From assembly GCA_029783825.1 (NCBI GenBank), contig JAREIK010000756.1, positions 65,769 to 129,768 on the forward strand: a stretch of 64,000 bases of DNA, given 5' to 3'. Shown here piece after piece: positions 38,389 to 51,490 of the stretch. The number at the start of each line of letters is the position of its first letter. Position 1 is the stretch's first letter. The notes beneath the pieces were generated by a model. The model did not search any database and had not been told where the DNA came from. It saw only the letters and a list, made by a program, of their open reading frames with translations. The position numbers were made by a program, and so were the translations under genes. Source of the stretch: Sapria himalayana (lineage: Eukaryota > Streptophyta > Magnoliopsida > Malpighiales > Rafflesiaceae).

Positions 38389-38879
38389 TGTCTCTTTCAA
38401 GCTTGGTTTTGGCCCTGCTTTTGGCCTCCTGATCCATTTTTAATCTCAAAATGTACATAATATAATTAAATTTGTCATAGCATAGATAGTTATTATGAGT
38501 TATTTCTCTAGAGAAAGTCTTGAGTATTACGTATATTTGATGGAGATTGATCGACTATTAAATCTTCCAAATGTTCCTCTCATTGTTATATTTGTTGAAG
38601 AGAAATATTAAGAATTCCTATATAGTGGTGCAGCAACCAATCATTCATGATCTTCATATATTATAATTTTTATAACTCATTCTTTTATTTTATACTTTTG
38701 AATTATTCACTCATTTGCTAATACATACTTTTAGAATTATATGAAAATAAATAAAAATAATTCAATATTATTCAATGAATAAAAATTTTACGTAATCAAA
38801 AAATGCTTAGAACAATAGCTAGATAGGTTGCTCCCATTAAACATATAAAATAAAAAAACAATATAAACTATAATATCTC
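38389..38879. other. AT-rich stretch, probably LTR remnant of copia relic 3
   Basis: Lies downstream (minus-strand sense) of the pol stop of copia relic 3, where a 3' LTR would be. It contains GGTGCAGCAACCAATCATTC and AT-rich DNA, but I cannot define LTR borders. No gene is seen. Confidence 0.35.
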
Positions 38880-40700
38880 CATCAAGTGGCGTATACTGTA
38901 TACATGTCCATAATATTAAACTTGGAGGAAAGAAATATAAATTGAAGCCTCTCCCAAAATTTGGCGAAGATGTATGTTGATTGTTCTAATTTCTAAATGT
39001 ATATTATATTAATGGTCATGTCCTAATTTTTTTTAGGAAGAAATTGTTTCTCTATGTATCTCATCTACTCGTGAAATAACATATTGAAGGCTATATGTTT
39101 TGTTGTCTTATTGATATTGTAATTTATCGTAAGAGAAAAATAAATACTCGATTTTTTTAATAAATAATACATTCAAAGTATGTCATAAGTAACTATTACT
39201 ATTATTCTGAAATTTATTTTTGTATTAGATCTCAAAATAATTATTTATTATTTATTTTTTCAGAAGATAATATTTCTTAATGAAAAATATAAAATAATAT
39301 TGCAGACTTTTCTTGGTACATACTAGTGTCCACCTTGATTATAAATATTCAATCATCTTCAAGTGTCCATGATTCTTGAATGAGATATTCAGTCTTAGAG
39401 ATTTTTTTTTAAATACCTCAATAAGCAATTAATTGCGTTAAGGTGTACATGATGAGAAGAATATAGAAAATAATTAATTATAATGACTATATTTGCTATA
39501 TCTGTCGATATCATAGTCAGATAATTAATTTTTTTCATGATTTGCTTATAAGCAGTAAAGTTAATGGGATGGATCACATTAGAAGGCAAATCAATATCTG
39601 TATGAATAGGAGTATCTCTTGTAACACAACCCAAAAAAATAGAACCTAAAATAATATCAAGTGCATATTTCATTCATAATTACATAATAATTATCATAAA
39701 ATGCATCACCTTTAATGGGTAAGCCTATACTTTATGATTGATATATAATTTCATGATCCATATAATAAATATTGAATTTGTATTATATATATTCTAATAT
39801 ATTGTTATTTTTTAATTTTTTAATAATTTTATTGAATTGAGTTTTTATCATTTTATGAAAAATTTTAAAAATAAAAAAATTTATAATAGATCATAAAATA
39901 GATATATTCACGTATTTCAACTATTTAGTAATAATAGTAATTAGTTACTTGAAATTTTCTTTATTTACATTTTTACTTAGTCCCTATACATCTTAGAGTA
40001 TCAGATCGAATAAGTTCCTACTCAAATCTTATTAACGTATATGATAGAAAGCTCCTGTAAGATTTATTAACTGATATGCCTCCATTCTAGAAAAAAAATA
40101 CTTTTAGAACAAGGGAAAGTATTCTCAACTTGATTAATGATAGGTGATAAAATTGAGAATACACAAGTAATAAATCCAAAACACTTAGACATTATACCTG
40201 AGGAAAAAATATACTATCATTTATACTCAATAATAAACAAAATCTTTATTAAAATCTCATGATCATGTAAATTAGGAAAAACAACTCAAAGAGAGTAAAT
40301 CAATAGAACAATCAAGAATAAATATAAAATAGAAATGTAATAAATATGCAAGTTATAAACTATTATATTTAATAGATTTTGAATATTTTATATTGGGGAT
40401 AATAATTTTTTTAGAATAAGAAGAGAATATAATGAATAAGATATAATTACTTATAATGTGAATGTTTGTTAATATGCTAATAATTCATGAGTATGTAATA
40501 AGAGAACAAGTAAAAAACTGATAATACCTAAAAGAAAAAAAAGAATCAACTATTATCTTAGAAATGAATTTTTTTATATTCATCTCTACTAAGTATTAGT
40601 ATCATAACGGATAAATTTTGTGAGTACTTTTGAATAATTTTGATAAATGATATGTCTTTCTCAATACCATATAAAACTTTTGATATCCTTTATAGAAATA
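38880..40700 (-). mobile_element. Ty1/copia retrotransposon relic 3
   Basis: Best preserved of the three minus-strand copia relics. A 92-codon open stretch (39395-39673) holds INYLTMISTDIANIVIIINY and AINCLLRYLK, the end of reverse transcriptase (normally LNYLT-TRPDI-FAV, RILRYLK). Upstream, LYGIEKD near 40657-40676 corresponds to LYGLKQ. Downstream: KNHGHLKMIEY (39350-39385), STSGYC and the WKSKKQ/ARSSAEAEY region as NIIF-KNK--IIILRSNTK (39215-39290), TKHIAFNMLFHE-MRYIE (39065-39105), and IFAKFWERLQFIFLSSKF, NIMDMYTVYAT-stop-WR (38880-38960). Tryptophan codons are replaced by stops, as expected from C-to-T decay of methylated DNA. Confidence 0.88.
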
Positions 40701-40795
40701 ATATTCAATAACTATCTCAAGCGTGACTTATCTTTTTACAATGTGTATACTGAATTGCGACTCTCATTCATTTATTTTTGCTGTGGTAATTCATA

Positions 40796-40995
40796 TTGAT
40801 TGATCTAAAAAGTAAAAGTGCACAAGACTCTCATACCCAAGACAGTGGTGGCGGTAGCGGCAGTAGTGGCTTCAGTGGCTGCAGCGGCAACAGTGGTGGC
40901 AGTGGCAGCAGGAGCAGCGGCATGAGCGGCATCGGCAGCAGGAGCAGCGGCATGAGCGGCATCGGCAACGGCATCAGCAACAAAAGCAACAAATG
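40796..40995 (+). mobile_element. Gly/Ser-coding trinucleotide island of the CACTA-like family, copy 1
   Basis: A GC-rich patch of GGC/AGC/AGT triplets in very AT-rich DNA. The plus strand reads QDSGGGSGSSGFSGCSGNSG and then GSRSSGMSGIG twice (the 33-bp unit at about 40905-40971 is a perfect tandem duplicate apart from its edges). The frame runs into GINICI and a stop. A homologous island in the reverse-oriented element at 47866-48175 keeps a Gly/Ser-rich frame in the same position and frame relative to the following conserved GGTATA-ACAT sequence. Whether it was ever translated is unknown; it may only be a microsatellite. Confidence 0.5.
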
Positions 40996-41308
40996 TGGTA
41001 TAAACATATGTATATAGTCAATATATACGTGCATATAATACTACAGTATTTTATGTTGTACTCAGTATAAATGTACACATAATACTATAGTTTATATGTA
41101 CATATACTGCATTATTATATGTACGAGTGAAATGCTAGTATATATGTACATATTTACTATAGTAATATATATTTATCAAAACATAGCATTTTCTTATTTA
41201 TTTTGATTTAATTGAGTAGTTTAAATTTCTTACAGATATAGTACCGCATTGTTCTCCATACGAAGCTTGTATAAGTGAAGGGATTTTTCACTAGACATGA
41301 CAGATAGA
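40996..41308 (+). mobile_element. CACTA-like family fragment: palindromic array plus truncated box
   Basis: AGTATATATGTACATA-type repeats (40996-41165) are followed by the start of the internal box (41178-41308), including TTATTTATTTTGATTTAATT, a GATATAGTACCGCATTGTTC segment and GGGATTTTTCACTAGACATG. It stops at 41308, where the GATA array resumes. The order island, array, box is the same as in the reverse-oriented copy at 46838-48200. Confidence 0.78.
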
Positions 41309-44300
41309 TGGTTAGATAGTTAGACAGAAAGCTTGGTTGATAAATTGATAGATAAATAGTTAGATAGATAGATAGATAGAGAAGTAGACATATAGACATT
41401 TACACACACATATATATATATATATAGAGAATGATATATAGATAAAAAGTTAGACATGTAGATATATAAACATAGAAATATAGATAGATAGATACATAGA
41501 CAGATAGATAGATAGACATATAGACAAATATATAAAAAGATAGATAAATATATAAACAAATATATATATATAGATAAAAAGACACTTAGATAGATAGACA
41601 GATAGATAAATAAACATATAACAAATAGATAGATATAAAGATTATTAGAAAGACACATAGACAGATAGACACATAGATAGATAGACAGATAGTCTAATAG
41701 ATAGATAGATAGATAGATAGAGCTACATATATATAGATAGATAAGCTGATAGAGAGATAGAGAGAGACATACAGATAGATTGATAGATATATTGATTGAT
41801 TGATTGATTGACAAATAGATAGATAGATAGAAATATAGACAGATAGATCGATAGATTGAAAGATGATAGATAGATAGAAAGATAGAAATATACACAAATA
41901 GATAGAAAGTCAATTATACAGATAGACAAATAGACAAATAGATAGATATACTGATAAAAAATATATAGATAGACATATTAATAGACAGATAGATAAATAT
42001 ATACATAGATAGATAGAAATATAGTAAAATAGGTAAATAAATAGAAAGATAAAAAGACTGACAAATAGATAGATAGACATTTAGATAGATATGTAGATAG
42101 AAAAATAGGAAGATAGGTAGATAGATAGATAGATATATAGATAGATAGATATTATATAGATAATTAAATAGATAGATAATTAAATAGATAGATAATTAGA
42201 TAGATAGATCAATATATTGGTAAATAGACATATAGACATATAAACATATAGATAGATATACAGATAGACTAATAGATAGAAACATAGATAATTAGAAAGA
42301 TAGATACATAAACATATAGACAAGTAGATAGAGAGACAAATAGACAAATAGATCGATAAGCATAAATATAGATAGAGAGAGAGATAGATATACAAATTTA
42401 TTGATAGTTAGACAGAAATATATATAGATAGATTGATTGATGGATAAACATATAGATAGATAGATAAAGAGATAGATAGATATAGAGATCAAAAATTAGA
42501 TAGATATACAGTTTGACAGATAGATAGATATATAGAGAGATAGATAGCAAAATATTTAGATAGATAGATAGATAAAAGATAGACACATAGACAAATACAC
42601 AAATAGATAGATAACTAGATAGATAAATAAAATATTAAATAGAAAGATAGGCACATATAGAGATAAACAAATAAACAAATAGAAAGATTGATTGATTGAT
42701 TGTTAGACAGATAAAAAGATTGATAGAGAGATAGACAGATAAATAGATATACAGATAGATAAATATAAAGTTAGACAAACAATTAGATAGACACGTAGAC
42801 AAAGAGACCTGTACAACGGTAGATAAATTAACAAATAAAGATATAAACATAAAGAGATATAGATACACAGACAGATAGAATAATAAATAGATAGTGATAA
42901 AAGATATATAGAAAGTATAAAGATTTATAGATAGATAGATAGATATATAGACAAACATACATATAGATAAATAGATGGATAGACAAATAGGTAGATAAAT
43001 TGATAGATAGATAGATAGATAGTCAGATAGACACAGATAAATAGAAAGATAAACACATAGATAGACAGATATACAAATATATAGATAGATACAAAGACAC
43101 ATATATACAAATATAGATATAGATAAATATATAGATAGATATATAAATATATAGATAAATAGACAAATATATAGATAGATATACAAATATATAGATATAC
43201 ATAGGCAAATATATAGATATATAGATAGATAAATAGATAGACACTAAAGCACATAAACACAAAGACACATAGTAAGATAGGTAGATAGATAGATAGATAC
43301 AAAGATACAAAGATAGTCTGATAGACAAATAGTCAAATAGATAGATAGATAGAAAGATAGAAAGATAAAGAGATAATTATATATATATATATATATAGTC
43401 AGATAGAAAGAAAGAAAGAAATATAGATAGATAAATAGATAAATAGGTAGATAGAAAAATAGATAAACAGATAGACAGATAGAGATATAGATAGATAGAT
43501 AGATATACAAATACATAGAAAGGTAGATAGTGAAATAAATAGATTGATAGAAAGTTATACACATATATAATTAATTCAAAGACTTATAGATAGATTGACA
43601 AATTGACAGATACATAGATACATAGATAAACAAATAGACATATATATAGATAGAAAGATAAATATATAGGCAGACATATAGATAGAAAGATAAATATATA
43701 GGCAGACATATAGATAGAAAGATAGATAGATAGATAGAAAGTTTGATAAACAAAAAGATAGATAAATAAACAAATTGAAAGATAAACATATAAAAAAATA
43801 AATAGATAGAGAAATAGACATATAGACATATAAAGAGAAGGACAAATATATAGATAGAAAAATTGATAGATAGTCATATAGATAGATAAAGAGATATATA
43901 GATTGCGAGATAGATAGATGGGTAGATACACATAAAGATAGATAGACATATAGATAGAGAGATAGATAAATAGATAGACAGGTGGTAAATAGAAGATTGA
44001 AAAAAAGATAGATAAATAGATAGATATATAGATTGATAGAAAGATATAAAGACATATATACAGATAGACAAATAGATAGATATATAGTTAGACATATAAA
44101 ATAGATTGGCAGATAGACAAATAAATAGATAGATAAATAATAAGATAGATAAATCGATAGACACATAGATAGATAGATAGATAGATAGATAAATAGATAG
44201 ATCGATAGATAGATTGTTAGATAGATAGATATATTGTTAGATAGATTGATTCACAATTTGATAGATAGATTAATATACAGATTGAATGATAGTTCGATAA

Positions 44301-46751
44301 AGAAATATATAAATATATTTATAGATAAATTTATAGATAGATAGATAGATATGTTGATAGAAAAATTAATAGATAGGTTGATATATAGTTTGATAAACAA
44401 ATTGATAGAAAGATTGATAGAGAGATTGATAGAAAGATTGATAGATTGATAGATTTATAGATATATAAATAGTTAGATAGATAGATACATAGATAAGTAT
44501 ATAGATAGATAGAAAGATAGATATATATATATAATTATATATATAAATAAATAGATATACAGATTATTAGATAGATATATAGACAGATAAATAAACATAT
44601 ATATAGATAGATTGATAGACAAATAGATTCATAGATAGGTAGATATACAGATATACAAAAAATAGATAGATAGTTAGACATATAGATAGATATATATATA
44701 TATATATCAATATACATATAGATGGATAAATAAATAGAGAGATAGAAAGATGTATAGATAGATAGATAGATAGAAAGATATGTAGATAAATACATAGATA
44801 GAAAGATATATATATATATATATATATATAGAATGATTTGTAAATTGATAGATAGTTAGAAAAACATACATATAGATGGAAGGATAGATACATAGATAGA
44901 TAGATAGATAGATATATAAACATATAGAAAGACAGATAGATAGACAAATAGATAGATATATATATAGATAGATAGACATATATATAGTTAGATAGATAGA
45001 TTGATATATAGATAGACACATAGATAGGTAGTTAGATAGACAAATAGATAGACAGATAGATAGAAAGATAGATAAATAGGTATATAGATAGACACAAAAA
45101 TATACACACAGATAGATAAATAGATAGATAGACAGATAGATATATTAAGAGATAAACATATAGTTAGAGATATAGATAACCATATAGATAACCAATTTGA
45201 TAAATAGATTGATAGACAGAATGTTAGAAAGATAAATAGATAGATAGATATATAGATAGATATACAAATATATAAATAGATATATAGATTGATTGATAGA
45301 CAAATGGATAGACAAATAGATATATAAATATATAGACAAATAGATATATAAATAGATAGATAGATAGACATATAGATTGATCGATATATAAAAATTAGAT
45401 ATATAAAATGATACATAGATAGATAGACATATAGATAAAGTCATAGATAGACATATATATAGATAGATAGACTGATAGATATGCAGATAGATATATAGGT
45501 AGATATAATGATTGATAGATATAAAGATAGATATACACATAAATAGAGAGATTGTTAGATAGATTGAAAATAGATAGGCAGATATATAGACAAATAGATC
45601 TATCGAAAAGAGATAGATTGATAGATTGAAAATAGATTTACAGATATATAGACAACTAGATATACAAATAGATTGATTGATTGATTGATAGACAAATAGA
45701 TACACAGATAGATAGATAGATACATAGACAGATATATTGATATATAGATTTATAGATAGATAGATAGATAGATAGAAAAATAGATAGATAGATATAATGA
45801 TACAGAGTTTGATAGATATATTGATAAAAAGATTAATAGACAAATTTTTATTCAGATTAATAGACAAATTGATAGATAAATTAATAGATAGCTAGGTAGA
45901 TAGATAGATAAATAGATAGATAGACACATAGACAAATAGATAGATAGAAAAATAGATATCAGACACAGATAAATAGATAAATAAACAAATAGATAGATTG
46001 ATAGATAGAGAGCTAGATAGAAAGATTATAAAATAGATAGATATATAGATAGATACAAAGATAGACATATATATAGATAGACAAATAGTCAGAAAGAAAG
46101 ATGGACAAATAAATACACAAATAGATAGATAGATAAATAAAGTAATAGATAGATAAAAGAAAGATAGATTGATTGGAAGATAGACAAATAGATAGATAAA
46201 TAAATCAATAGATAGAAAGTTAAATAGATATATAGATAGACAAATATATAGAATAAAAGATAGAGAGATATATGGACAGACATATAGATATTTAGAGACA
46301 AAATAGAAAGATTGATACATGCATATGCAAATAGACAAATAGATAGATAGATAGACACTTAGATATAAATATTGAAAGATAGGTAGATAGACAAATAATT
46401 TGGCAAATAGATAGATAGATACATAGATAGATATCCATAAAGATAAATAGAGATATATATATATATATATATAGAAAGATAGATAGACTTATAGTAAGAT
46501 TGATATATATACATATTGATCGATTGATAAATAGACAAATAGTTATACAGACAGATAGATATATAGATAGACAGATAGAATGATAATAACAAAGATAAAC
46601 TAATAGATAAACAAATAGATTGTCAGATATATAGAAAGATAACTATAAAGATAGATATACATATATTTATACTGATAGATAGATAAAAAATTAATATATA
46701 TATATATATACACAAAGATGAATAGATAGTTAGATAGATACATACATATAC

Positions 46752-46783
<32 letters not shown>

Positions 46784-46837
46784 TTATATATTTATATATT
46801 TATATATTGATAGATAGATTAACAAAAGGTAGATAGA
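41309..46837 (+). repeat. Degenerate GATA/GACA microsatellite block 3
   Basis: GATA on the plus strand, same polarity as the blocks before 31046 and after 49391. It includes (TA)n runs at about 41409, 43378-43396 and 44805-44830, a duplicated roughly 30-bp unit GATAAATATATAGGCAGACA at 43650-43725, a roughly 85-bp duplication near 45550-45650 (GATTGAAAATAGAT), and a CATACATACATA/TTTATATA transition at 46740-46810 just before the CACTA-like end. Confidence 0.97.
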
Positions 46838-47200
46838 TATACTACAAGAAAAATCACATTTAGCTAGGGACAATTCCCTAGCCAAATGGGTATTTTCCGT
46901 TACTATATAGGATTTAGCAAGGGATTATCGATGGATCGATTCCCTCTCTAAAGTGCTCCTTGCTAAAATTTAGTGAGGGAAAGTATCCCTAGCCAAAAAT
47001 TCAGTGACGAAAAATTACAAAGCTAAAGTGCCGGTCGCTAAATTTTAGTGATGGATTTTGTCCCTAGCTAAATTAATTTAGCGACGGAAAATCCATTGCT
47101 AAATTTAAGATTTCTTTAGCTAAAATAGCTAGGGAAAATTCCCTAGCAAAAATAATAAAAGATTTTTCCCTTGCTAATTTACCAAGGGATTTTCACTAGT
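46838..47200 (-). mobile_element. CACTA-like end with subterminal repeats (reverse-oriented element)
   Basis: The GATA array ends at TACTACAAGAAAAATCACAT (46838), a near-perfect plant CACTA terminal repeat (CACTACAAGAAAAA). TAGCTAGGGA, TCCCTAGC and TTAGCGACGGA words recur in both orientations to about 47200. This corresponds to the right end at 16640-16953, seen from the other strand. The second end of this element, which should lie to the right, is not identified. Confidence 0.8.
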
Positions 47201-47640
47201 TATTTTAATTTCAAAACTATTTTCGAAATTTAATTTATTTTAAAATTTTTTGATTAAATAATTTAATATTTTTATATCAAAATGAATAAAAATTGAAATT
47301 ATAAATACTTTATAATAAACAAAAAATAAAATTATTTAATATCTTATTCTAATTCAATATTTTATATAATTTAAACAAAAAAATAACAAAATTTTATTAC
47401 ATCTTATTTATCATAGTATCTATCGAAAGTGAATAAAGTATAATATATATATATATATATATTCATTGAGGTTGCTTTCTCTCTCTCTACTCCTCTGATC
47501 ATTATTATTCTACTATGACAAAGCTGTCCAAGTCACGACACGTAATGTCTAGTGAAAAATTCCATCACTTATAGAAACTTTGTATGAGGAACAATGCGGT
47601 ATTATATCTGTAAGAAATTTAAACCTCTCAGTCAAATTAA
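47201..47640 (-). mobile_element. CACTA-like family spacer and internal box, copy 4 (reverse)
   Basis: After an AT-rich spacer matching 16500-16620, the reverse complement of the internal box runs from 47640 to about 47390: a GAACAATGCGGTA segment, AGTGAAAAATTCCATC, CTATGACAAAGCTGTC and GTTGCTTTCTCTCTCTC are the mirror words of copies 1-3. A (TA)n run at 47440-47461 has been inserted in it. Confidence 0.78.
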
Positions 47641-47654
47641 AACAAAATAATGTT

Positions 47655-47865
47655 TTGATACATATATAATCCTACAGTATATATGTCAACATATACTAGC
47701 ATTAAACTCGTACATATATTACTATAGTATATGTATATAAAAATAACAGTATTATGTGTACATATAAACTGAGTACAAATATATTTAGTATATATGTACA
47801 TAAAATATTGTAGTATTATATGTACATATATACTGACTTTATTCGTACGTATATACCTGATTTGG
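47655..47865. repeat. Palindromic TATATGTACATATA array C
   Basis: Short array of AGTATATATGTACATA variants between the internal box and the trinucleotide island. It occupies the same place as in the 40996 copy. Confidence 0.8.
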
Positions 47866-48175
47866 TGCTGTTGCTGCTGCTCCCACTACTGCTCCTACCG
47901 CTACTACCATTGTCGGTGTCGCTGCCTATACTACTGCTGCTATTGCCGCTGCCATCGCTACTTTTACTGCCACCACAGCCTCCACCTCTGCTGCTATTGC
48001 TGCCACCACTGGCTACTGCCACTGCTAGCTAGTGCAGTGGTTGTCGCCGCTGCCCCTGCTGCCATTGCTGCCACTACATGCTGCAGCTACCACTATTGTC
48101 ACTTCCACCATAGTTGCCGCTACCGCCTCTTCCACTACTGCCCCTGCTTCCAGTTCTGCTGCTGCTACCCAAGTT
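47866..48175 (-). mobile_element. Gly/Ser-coding trinucleotide island of the CACTA-like family, copy 2
   Basis: About 310 bases of CTG/CCA/CTA triplets on the plus strand, strikingly GC-rich for this window. The minus strand reads SGGSNSSRGGGCGGSKSSDG and GSGNSSSSIGSDTDNGSSGR before GIYVRI, which lines up with the Gly/Ser frame and GINICI of copy 1. Other frames give Leu/Pro- or Ala/Thr-rich strings, as any such triplet repeat would. It is flanked by 48180-48215, weakly similar to the upstream flank of copy 1. Confidence 0.5.
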
Positions 48176-48216
48176 TCATGCAACATAGTCAATATCAATT
48201 CACATGTTAAAAAAAG

Positions 48217-48640
48217 TATTGTATGGTCTATAACAATCACTAAGAGTTTGGCTTTCTAATTTTTCATATGTAATTATCTTTTGTTATTGTAAAGTTCAAA
48301 TGAGAAGTTTATAATATTAATTGTTACGAAATAAAATGAGTTAGAAATCTTTCAACTTAAGAAATACATTCAATTATGATTTTAAATAAAATATCTTTAG
48401 AAACTCAAATATTTTTTTATGGCCTATAATAATCACTAAGAGCTTGATTTGCTAAGTTTTCCTAGATAATTATCTTTTTTATTGAAAAATTTGAATGAAA
48501 AGTTTATCATATTAAATATTTACATGGACAACAATCTTATTATACAAAAAAAATGAGTTAGAAATTATTCAACTTAAGAAATACATTCAATTGTGATTTC
48601 AAATAATAGATTTTTAAAAACTCAAATATTTTCTTATACA
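48217..48640 (+). repeat. About 196-bp tandem duplication, two copies
   Basis: Landmarks TATGGTCTATAACAATCACT (48223) and TATGGCCTATAATAATCACT (48419) begin two copies that both continue AAGAG-TTG--TT, AATTATCTTTT, AATGAGTTAGAAAT and TTCAACTTAAGAAATACATT. No coding frame is shared. It may be part of an unidentified transposon. Confidence 0.85.
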
Positions 48641-49289
48641 AAAATAGCATATTCTAAGAGAAAATTTATATTGTCACATTGGAAGTATGCATTTAATATT
48701 CTTATAAATATTGATCTTCTAAGTTGTGCTCTAATAGATATCCCTATTAAGTCATATATTAATTTTTTTTTGATATAAGCTTTTTTATTGGACTTTTATA
48801 TATAAATGAAGCGTATAAAAAATTAATCATCTGATTATCATCTAATTAGATATAATTTATATAGTTAATATATTTGATTATTTCTTTAATTCTTCATAAC
48901 ATATTTTATTTTGTGAACTCTAAGACTTATTGCTAACCAAATATTAAGATTCGAGTTAAACCTAAATATAAAAAATGATCTATTATTAATTTTTATATAT
49001 TTTTTATATGTATTCTTGTCAACTAAAAAAATATAGGTGACAGTTCTTTTGAGTTCAAATACATAAAATGAGTTCAAAACTATCATAATAGATACTTGTG
49101 AAATATTTTAAAATAGACATCTTTTTAAGAAGATAACATATTTACTCACTTCTGTCACTACTCTCAATCATGATAGTCATATAGAAAGACCTATAACCTT
49201 CAACTTATATTTCATAAGAAGATAAAATATATAATGAAAATTTAGATCGTATAGGGGCGATCACGAGATATAGCTATAGAAAAGATGAA
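48641..49289. other. AT-rich stretch without recognisable gene
   Basis: Small frames on both strands (for example 48593-48778 plus and 48886-49086 minus) show no recognisable family. No transposon end is certain. Confidence 0.4.
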
Positions 49290-49322
49290 AGGGCAGGAGG
49301 GGAGAGGGAGAGAGAGAGAGAA

Positions 49323-49375
<53 letters not shown>

Positions 49376-49390
49376 CACACACACACACAC
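49290..49390. repeat. Compound (GA)n(TA)n(CA)n microsatellite
   Basis: GGGAGAGGGAGAGAGAGA followed by a long TA run (49327-49370) and a CA run (49373-49390), then the GATA array. This compound tract forms the right border of island 3. Confidence 0.95.
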
Positions 49391-50573
49391 ATAGATAGAG
49401 AGATAGATAAAGAGACATTTAGAAAGATAGATAGATAGACATGTCGTTAGACAGAAAGATAAACAAATAGATTGACAGACAGATAGATAGATAGACATAT
49501 AGATAGAGAAATAAACATATATATATATATAGTAAGATAAACAAATATATAGATAGATAAATATATCAATAGATAGATTGAAAGATACATAGACAAATAT
49601 ATTGAAAGATAGATAGATAGACAAATAGATAGAAATATAGATAGACACATATATAGATAAGTAGATCGATAGATAGATATAAAGATTGAAATATAAGGAG
49701 ATCGATAGACAGATAGATAAATAGATAGATAGATAAATAAACACATATTTAGACAAATTAATAGATAGGTAGATAGATAGATATATAGTTAGTTAGATAG
49801 ATAAATAGATAGATTGACAAATAGATAGACAAATAGATAGACAAATATATGGATTAAAAGATAGATAGAGCTATAGTTAGATTGATATATAGGCATTTTA
49901 AAAGGTAGATTAATAGACAAATAGTTAAATAAATAGTTAGATAGTTTGTTAGATAGATAGATAAAAGATAGTAAAAAGATAGACCAATAGAGAGGCATTA
50001 AGATATACATATAGATATAAAAATAGTTAAACATAAAGTTAGATTGATATATATATATATATATTAAAAGATTGATAGATATAAAAATAAAAATAAATAT
50101 AAATAAATAAATAAATAAATATATATATATATATATATATATTAATAGATAGATAGTTGAATAGATAGATAGATAGATATACATATAGATAGAAATATAG
50201 ACATATAGGTAGATAGAAACATAGATAGATTGATAGATAAACATATAGATAGACTTATAGATAGAAAGATATATAGATAGACAGACAGATATATCTATAG
50301 ATAGATAGATAGATAAATAAAATGACAGATAGATAGATATATAGACAAATAAATTGATAGATAGATAGTTAGATAGAAATATTGACAGATAGATAGACAA
50401 AGAGTAGATAAATAGATAGACAAATAATTAGATAGATAGATAAAAATAAATATAGACAGATTGATGGATAGATAGATAGATAGATAGACATATTATTAGA
50501 TAGATAGATAGATAAATAGATAAATAGAATGATAGATAGATAGAAACAAACACACACACACACACGCCACGTG

Positions 50574-50607
<34 letters not shown>

Positions 50608-51188
50608 GACATATAAATAGATAGTTAAAAAGATAAATAGTTATATAGATAGAAAGATAGATAGATAGTTAGATAAATAGATATACAATTAGATATATAG
50701 GTAGATAGACATATAAAAAAATAGATAGAAGATATATAGCTAGTTAGAAAGATATATAGATAGATTGACAAATAGATAGACAAATAGATAGATAGATAGA
50801 TATAAAGATAGAAAATTAAATAGATAGATAAATAGAAATATATAAAAATAGATAGATAGACAGATAGATAGATAGATAGATAAATAGAAAGATATATAGA
50901 TTGATATATAGATAGATAGAAATGTAAATAGATAGATATATAGATAAAGAGATAGAAAGATAGATATATACACATATATATAGATAGATAAATAAATAGA
51001 TAGACATATAATTAGACAGATAGATAGACATATTGATAGATAGATCAATATATAAATAGTTAGATATATAGATAGATAAATAGATTGATTGATAGTAACA
51101 AAGATTGACTGATAGTTAGACTGAAAGATAGAAAGATAGATAGAAAGATTAATATAAAGACAGATAGACATATAGTTAGATAGATAGA

Positions 51189-51230
<42 letters not shown>

Positions 51231-51442
51231 GATAGATAGACATATAGATAGATAGATATATAGATAGATAGATATATAGATAGATAGTTAGATAAATAGA
51301 TAGAAAGATACAAAGATAAATAAATAGATATATAGATAGATAATTAGATACAAAGGATAGACTGATAGATAGATAGTCACATAGATAGACATGTGAATAG
51401 AAAATAGGCAGAAAGATAGACAAATAGAGAGATAAATAGATA

Positions 51443-51490
<48 letters not shown>

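Noticed and set aside
47794..48259. Cys-, Leu/Pro- or Ala/Thr-rich plus-strand frames in the triplet island as a gene
   Set aside because: All three frames are open because the triplets contain few stops; only the Gly/Ser frame on the minus strand has a counterpart in the second copy, and even that is unproven.
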